This document shows, one piece after another, positions 6,608 to 8,102 of a stretch of 8,102 nt of DNA (the first letter of the stretch is position 1; every line of letters starts with the position of its first letter). The DNA is from Candidatus Zhuqueibacterota bacterium 4484_87 (GTDB lineage: Bacteria; Zhuqueibacterota; Zhuqueibacteria; Thermofontimicrobiales; Thermofontimicrobiaceae): positions 1-8,102 of the forward strand of contig NATN01000166.1 of the NCBI GenBank assembly GCA_002085355.1. The letters run 5' to 3'. The notes below the pieces were generated by a model. It did no database searches. It worked only from the letters and a program-made list of their open reading frames with translations, and was not told where the DNA came from. The position numbers and the translations under genes were made by a program.

Positions 6608-6638
6608 ACTTTGCGAAGGCGCACTACCTTCGCAAAGT
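6608..6638 (-). terminator. 12-bp hairpin after trkA, possible terminator or repeat
   Basis: ACTTTGCGAAGG (6608-6619) and CCTTCGCAAAGT (6627-6638) form a perfect 12-bp stem around a seven-base loop, 15 bases beyond the trkA stop. On the minus strand it is not followed by a T tract, so it is not a typical intrinsic terminator. It may protect the 3' end of the trkH-trkA transcript or be a copy of a dispersed palindrome. Confidence 0.5.
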
Positions 6639-6653
6639 TGAAAGGAAACTATT

Positions 6654-7310
6654 TTATTTCATTTTCAGTAATTTTTCGAAATCTTCGTCTTTGCCGATGC
6701 CAACTAATATGTCGCTGTCTTTGATAATATGATCAGCCCGGGGGACAATGACCAGATTTTCCGGCACCAATTCTTTAATGACAATGATTTGAATGCCAAA
6801 GCGATTGGGGATGTCCAATTCTTTGAGAGATTTACCCAAAAACGAGCTTGGCGGTCCGAATTCAAGAATGGAGACTCCCTTGCTGACGGGAATGGCATCC
6901 AGCACATTCACATTTCCCAGACTGCGCGCAAAACGATACGCGACATCTTTTTCCGGGAAAACTACGGTTGTCGCACCGATGCGATCCAAAATCTTGCCAT
7001 GATCTTCTGTGGAGGCTTTGGCAATGATTTCTTTGACGCCGAGTTCTTTCAGATATAAAGTAACAAGAATGCTGGCGTCGATTTGATCGCCCAGGCTGAC
7101 GATGACGACATCAAAGTCCGTGATGCCGATTCCTTCCAGCGCATCTTTGTTGCGAGCGTCGGCAACGATGGCTTTGGTCACAAAATTTTTCACATGATCA
7201 ATTTTGCCTTCGTCCGAGTCCACTGCCATAACCTCAAATCCTGTTTCCGACAAATATTTTGTCAAATAAAACCCGAACGTGCTCAATCCGATAACTGCAA
7301 ATTTTCTCAT
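6654..7310 (-). CDS. trkA: K+ uptake regulatory subunit, TrkA/KtrA family (RCK protein)
   Basis: This is a cytoplasmic subunit that binds nucleotide and gates the membrane K+ translocator encoded upstream. From ATG 7308-7310 it has 218 residues, the size of single-unit KtrA/KtrC (about 220) rather than the doubled E. coli TrkA (458). The RCK-N Rossmann fold opens RKFAVIGLSTFG, with the nucleotide-binding loop at 8-13 and Asp31 at the end of strand two (VMAVDSDE). VIVSLG, KEIIAKAST and VVFPEKDVAYR follow, and then an RCK-C domain from about residue 135. The middle glycine of the usual GLGxFG loop is Ser10 here. The frame extends upstream to 7394, but that would overlap trkH by about 70 bases. 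GAGGTG (7319-7324), eight bases before this ATG, and KtrA-like length favour the shorter start. Confidence 0.93.
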   Translation of the reverse strand: MRKFAVIGLSTFGFYLTKYLSETGFEVMAVDSDEGKIDHVKNFVTKAIVADARNKDALEGIGITDFDVVIVSLGDQIDASILVTLYLKELGVKEIIAKASTEDHGKILDRIGATTVVFPEKDVAYRFARSLGNVNVLDAIPVSKGVSILEFGPPSSFLGKSLKELDIPNRFGIQIIVIKELVPENLVIVPRADHIIKDSDILVGIGKDEDFEKLLKMK

Positions 7311-7318
7311 AAGTTTTT

Positions 7319-7324
7319 CACCTC
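7319..7324 (-). promoter_or_regulatory. ribosome binding site that fixes the trkA start
   Basis: GAGGTG on the minus strand lies eight bases before ATG 7308-7310 and touches the trkH stop codon. It supports this start over longer in-frame options and suggests coupled translation of the pair. Confidence 0.65.
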
Positions 7325-8102
7325 TATCCAATGAGAAGTTTTTCTTCTGCATATTTAAAAGAAGGTAATTGTTTTCTTCCGATTGCCAGTGCAATTGTCA
7401 GTGGGCCAAGTCTGCCAATAAACATTGTTAAAACCAAAATGATTTTTCCCGTCGCCGATAAAGTGGAGGTCAGCCCGGTGGAAAGGCCTACCGTGCCAAA
7501 GGCAGAAACGACCTCGTACAATGATTCCAAAAATAACCCGCTGCTCGCCTGATGTGATATGCTGCCCTGCTCGAAAATCATCAGCAAAATTGTTGCCATG
7601 ACGATGATAACGCTGGAAAAAAATGCAATGGAAATCGCTCTGGAGACAACCTCTTCGGGCAGACGGCGATAGGCAATGTTAACTTCCTGATGGTTTTTGA
7701 AACGCGCATGCAGCATGGCGCCGATCACTCCAGCGGTAGTCGTCTTTATGCCTCCGCCGCAAGAGCCGGGGGAAGCGCCAATAAACATGAGAATAATCAT
7801 AAAAAACAACGTTGAATTGGAAAGGATGGAAATATCCACCGTGTTGAAACCTGCGGTGCGGCAGGTGATCGACTGAAAAAGAGAAATAAAAAATTTGCTG
7901 CCCCACGGGACGTCTGCAATTGTGTTGCCCAGTTCCAGAAGAAAAAAGACGATGGTCCCGACGACAATTAAGACTGCGCTGATGATAAGCACAACCCGTG
8001 AATGAAAAGAAAGTCGCTGCAATTTGTTTTTTTTTCGTCGAAGGAAGAAACTTCGCATTTCGTGTAGTACAACGAATCCTAACCCACCTAATACGATTAA
8101 AG
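7324..8102 (-). CDS. trkH: K+ uptake membrane subunit, TrkH/KtrB family (5' end outside window)
   Basis: This is the K+-translocating subunit in the cytoplasmic membrane. About 258 C-terminal residues are visible, and the frame stays open to the right edge (LIVLGGLGFVVLHEM), so an internal Met at 8058 is not the start. These residues cover the second half of the fourfold M-P-M architecture. SITCRTAGFNTVD is the third pore loop with its filter glycine. GASPGSCGGGIKTTT is the glycine-rich segment of the third repeat that forms the intramembrane gate in KtrB/TrkH. SAFGTVGLSTGL is the fourth pore loop, followed by the last helix (LVLTMFIGRLGPLTIALAIG). Several hydrophobic helices lie between them. 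It ends 13 bases before trkA. The KtrA-sized partner suggests a Ktr-type system, but the missing N-terminal half prevents a firm choice. Confidence 0.95.
   Translation of the reverse strand, partial: LIVLGGLGFVVLHEMRSFFLRRKKNKLQRLSFHSRVVLIISAVLIVVGTIVFFLLELGNTIADVPWGSKFFISLFQSITCRTAGFNTVDISILSNSTLFFMIILMFIGASPGSCGGGIKTTTAGVIGAMLHARFKNHQEVNIAYRRLPEEVVSRAISIAFFSSVIIVMATILLMIFEQGSISHQASSGLFLESLYEVVSAFGTVGLSTGLTSTLSATGKIILVLTMFIGRLGPLTIALAIGRKQLPSFKYAEEKLLIG

Noticed and set aside
7311..7394. Longer trkA start at 7394 adding 28 residues
   Set aside because: The extra residues precede the RCK fold, overlap trkH by about 70 bases and have no matching family N-terminus. ATG 7308-7310 has a ribosome binding site.

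Overview
The window is about 8.1 kb of ordinary bacterial chromosome with moderate GC. It holds a translation-related operon on the plus strand facing a lon protease gene and a K+ uptake pair on the minus strand. The order rplM-rpsI-rpsB-tsf-pyrH-frr, with the L13/S9 pair directly joined to rpsB-tsf, is the arrangement known from Bacteroidetes, Chlorobi and relatives (FCB group). In Firmicutes the two blocks are usually separate. An FCB-type lineage such as Calditrichota or KSB1 is therefore my guess, with low confidence. No rRNA, tRNA, CRISPR array or insertion sequence is visible.

Layout. Positions 1-370 hold at most the last codons of an unidentified upstream gene, a repeat-like stretch with 19-base inverted arms (88-106 and 185-203), and a promoter-like pair at 280-308. 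Positions 371-4028 carry rplM, rpsI, a 117-base gap that may be an rpsB leader, then rpsB, tsf, pyrH and frr. All have good ribosome binding sites, and pyrH and frr overlap by 8 bases. A symmetric hairpin with A and T tracts (4056-4090) is placed to terminate both the plus-strand operon and the convergent lon gene. On the minus strand, a partial trkH/ktrB (running off the right edge) and trkA/ktrA form an operon. They are followed by a 12-bp hairpin, then a promoter and lon.

How the genes work together. The plus-strand genes supply two ribosomal protein pairs, the exchange factor for EF-Tu, the UMP kinase of pyrimidine synthesis, and the ribosome recycling factor, a growth-rate-linked set. 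The minus strand supplies ATP-dependent protein quality control (Lon) and K+ uptake through a membrane subunit gated by a cytoplasmic nucleotide-binding subunit.

The most notable observation is at the 5' end of lon. The large reading frame starts exactly where E. coli Lon residue 25 would be. A well-placed ATG with a strong ribosome binding site and a Lon-like acidic N-terminus lies upstream in a different frame (ATG at 6463-6465). The conserved LPLR-containing first strand is absent between them. By alignment to the E. coli spacing, about 28 bases are missing, which breaks the frame. This is either a real recent mutation, a reduced Lon made by internal initiation, or an assembly or sequencing error. 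I see no convincing undescribed system in this window.
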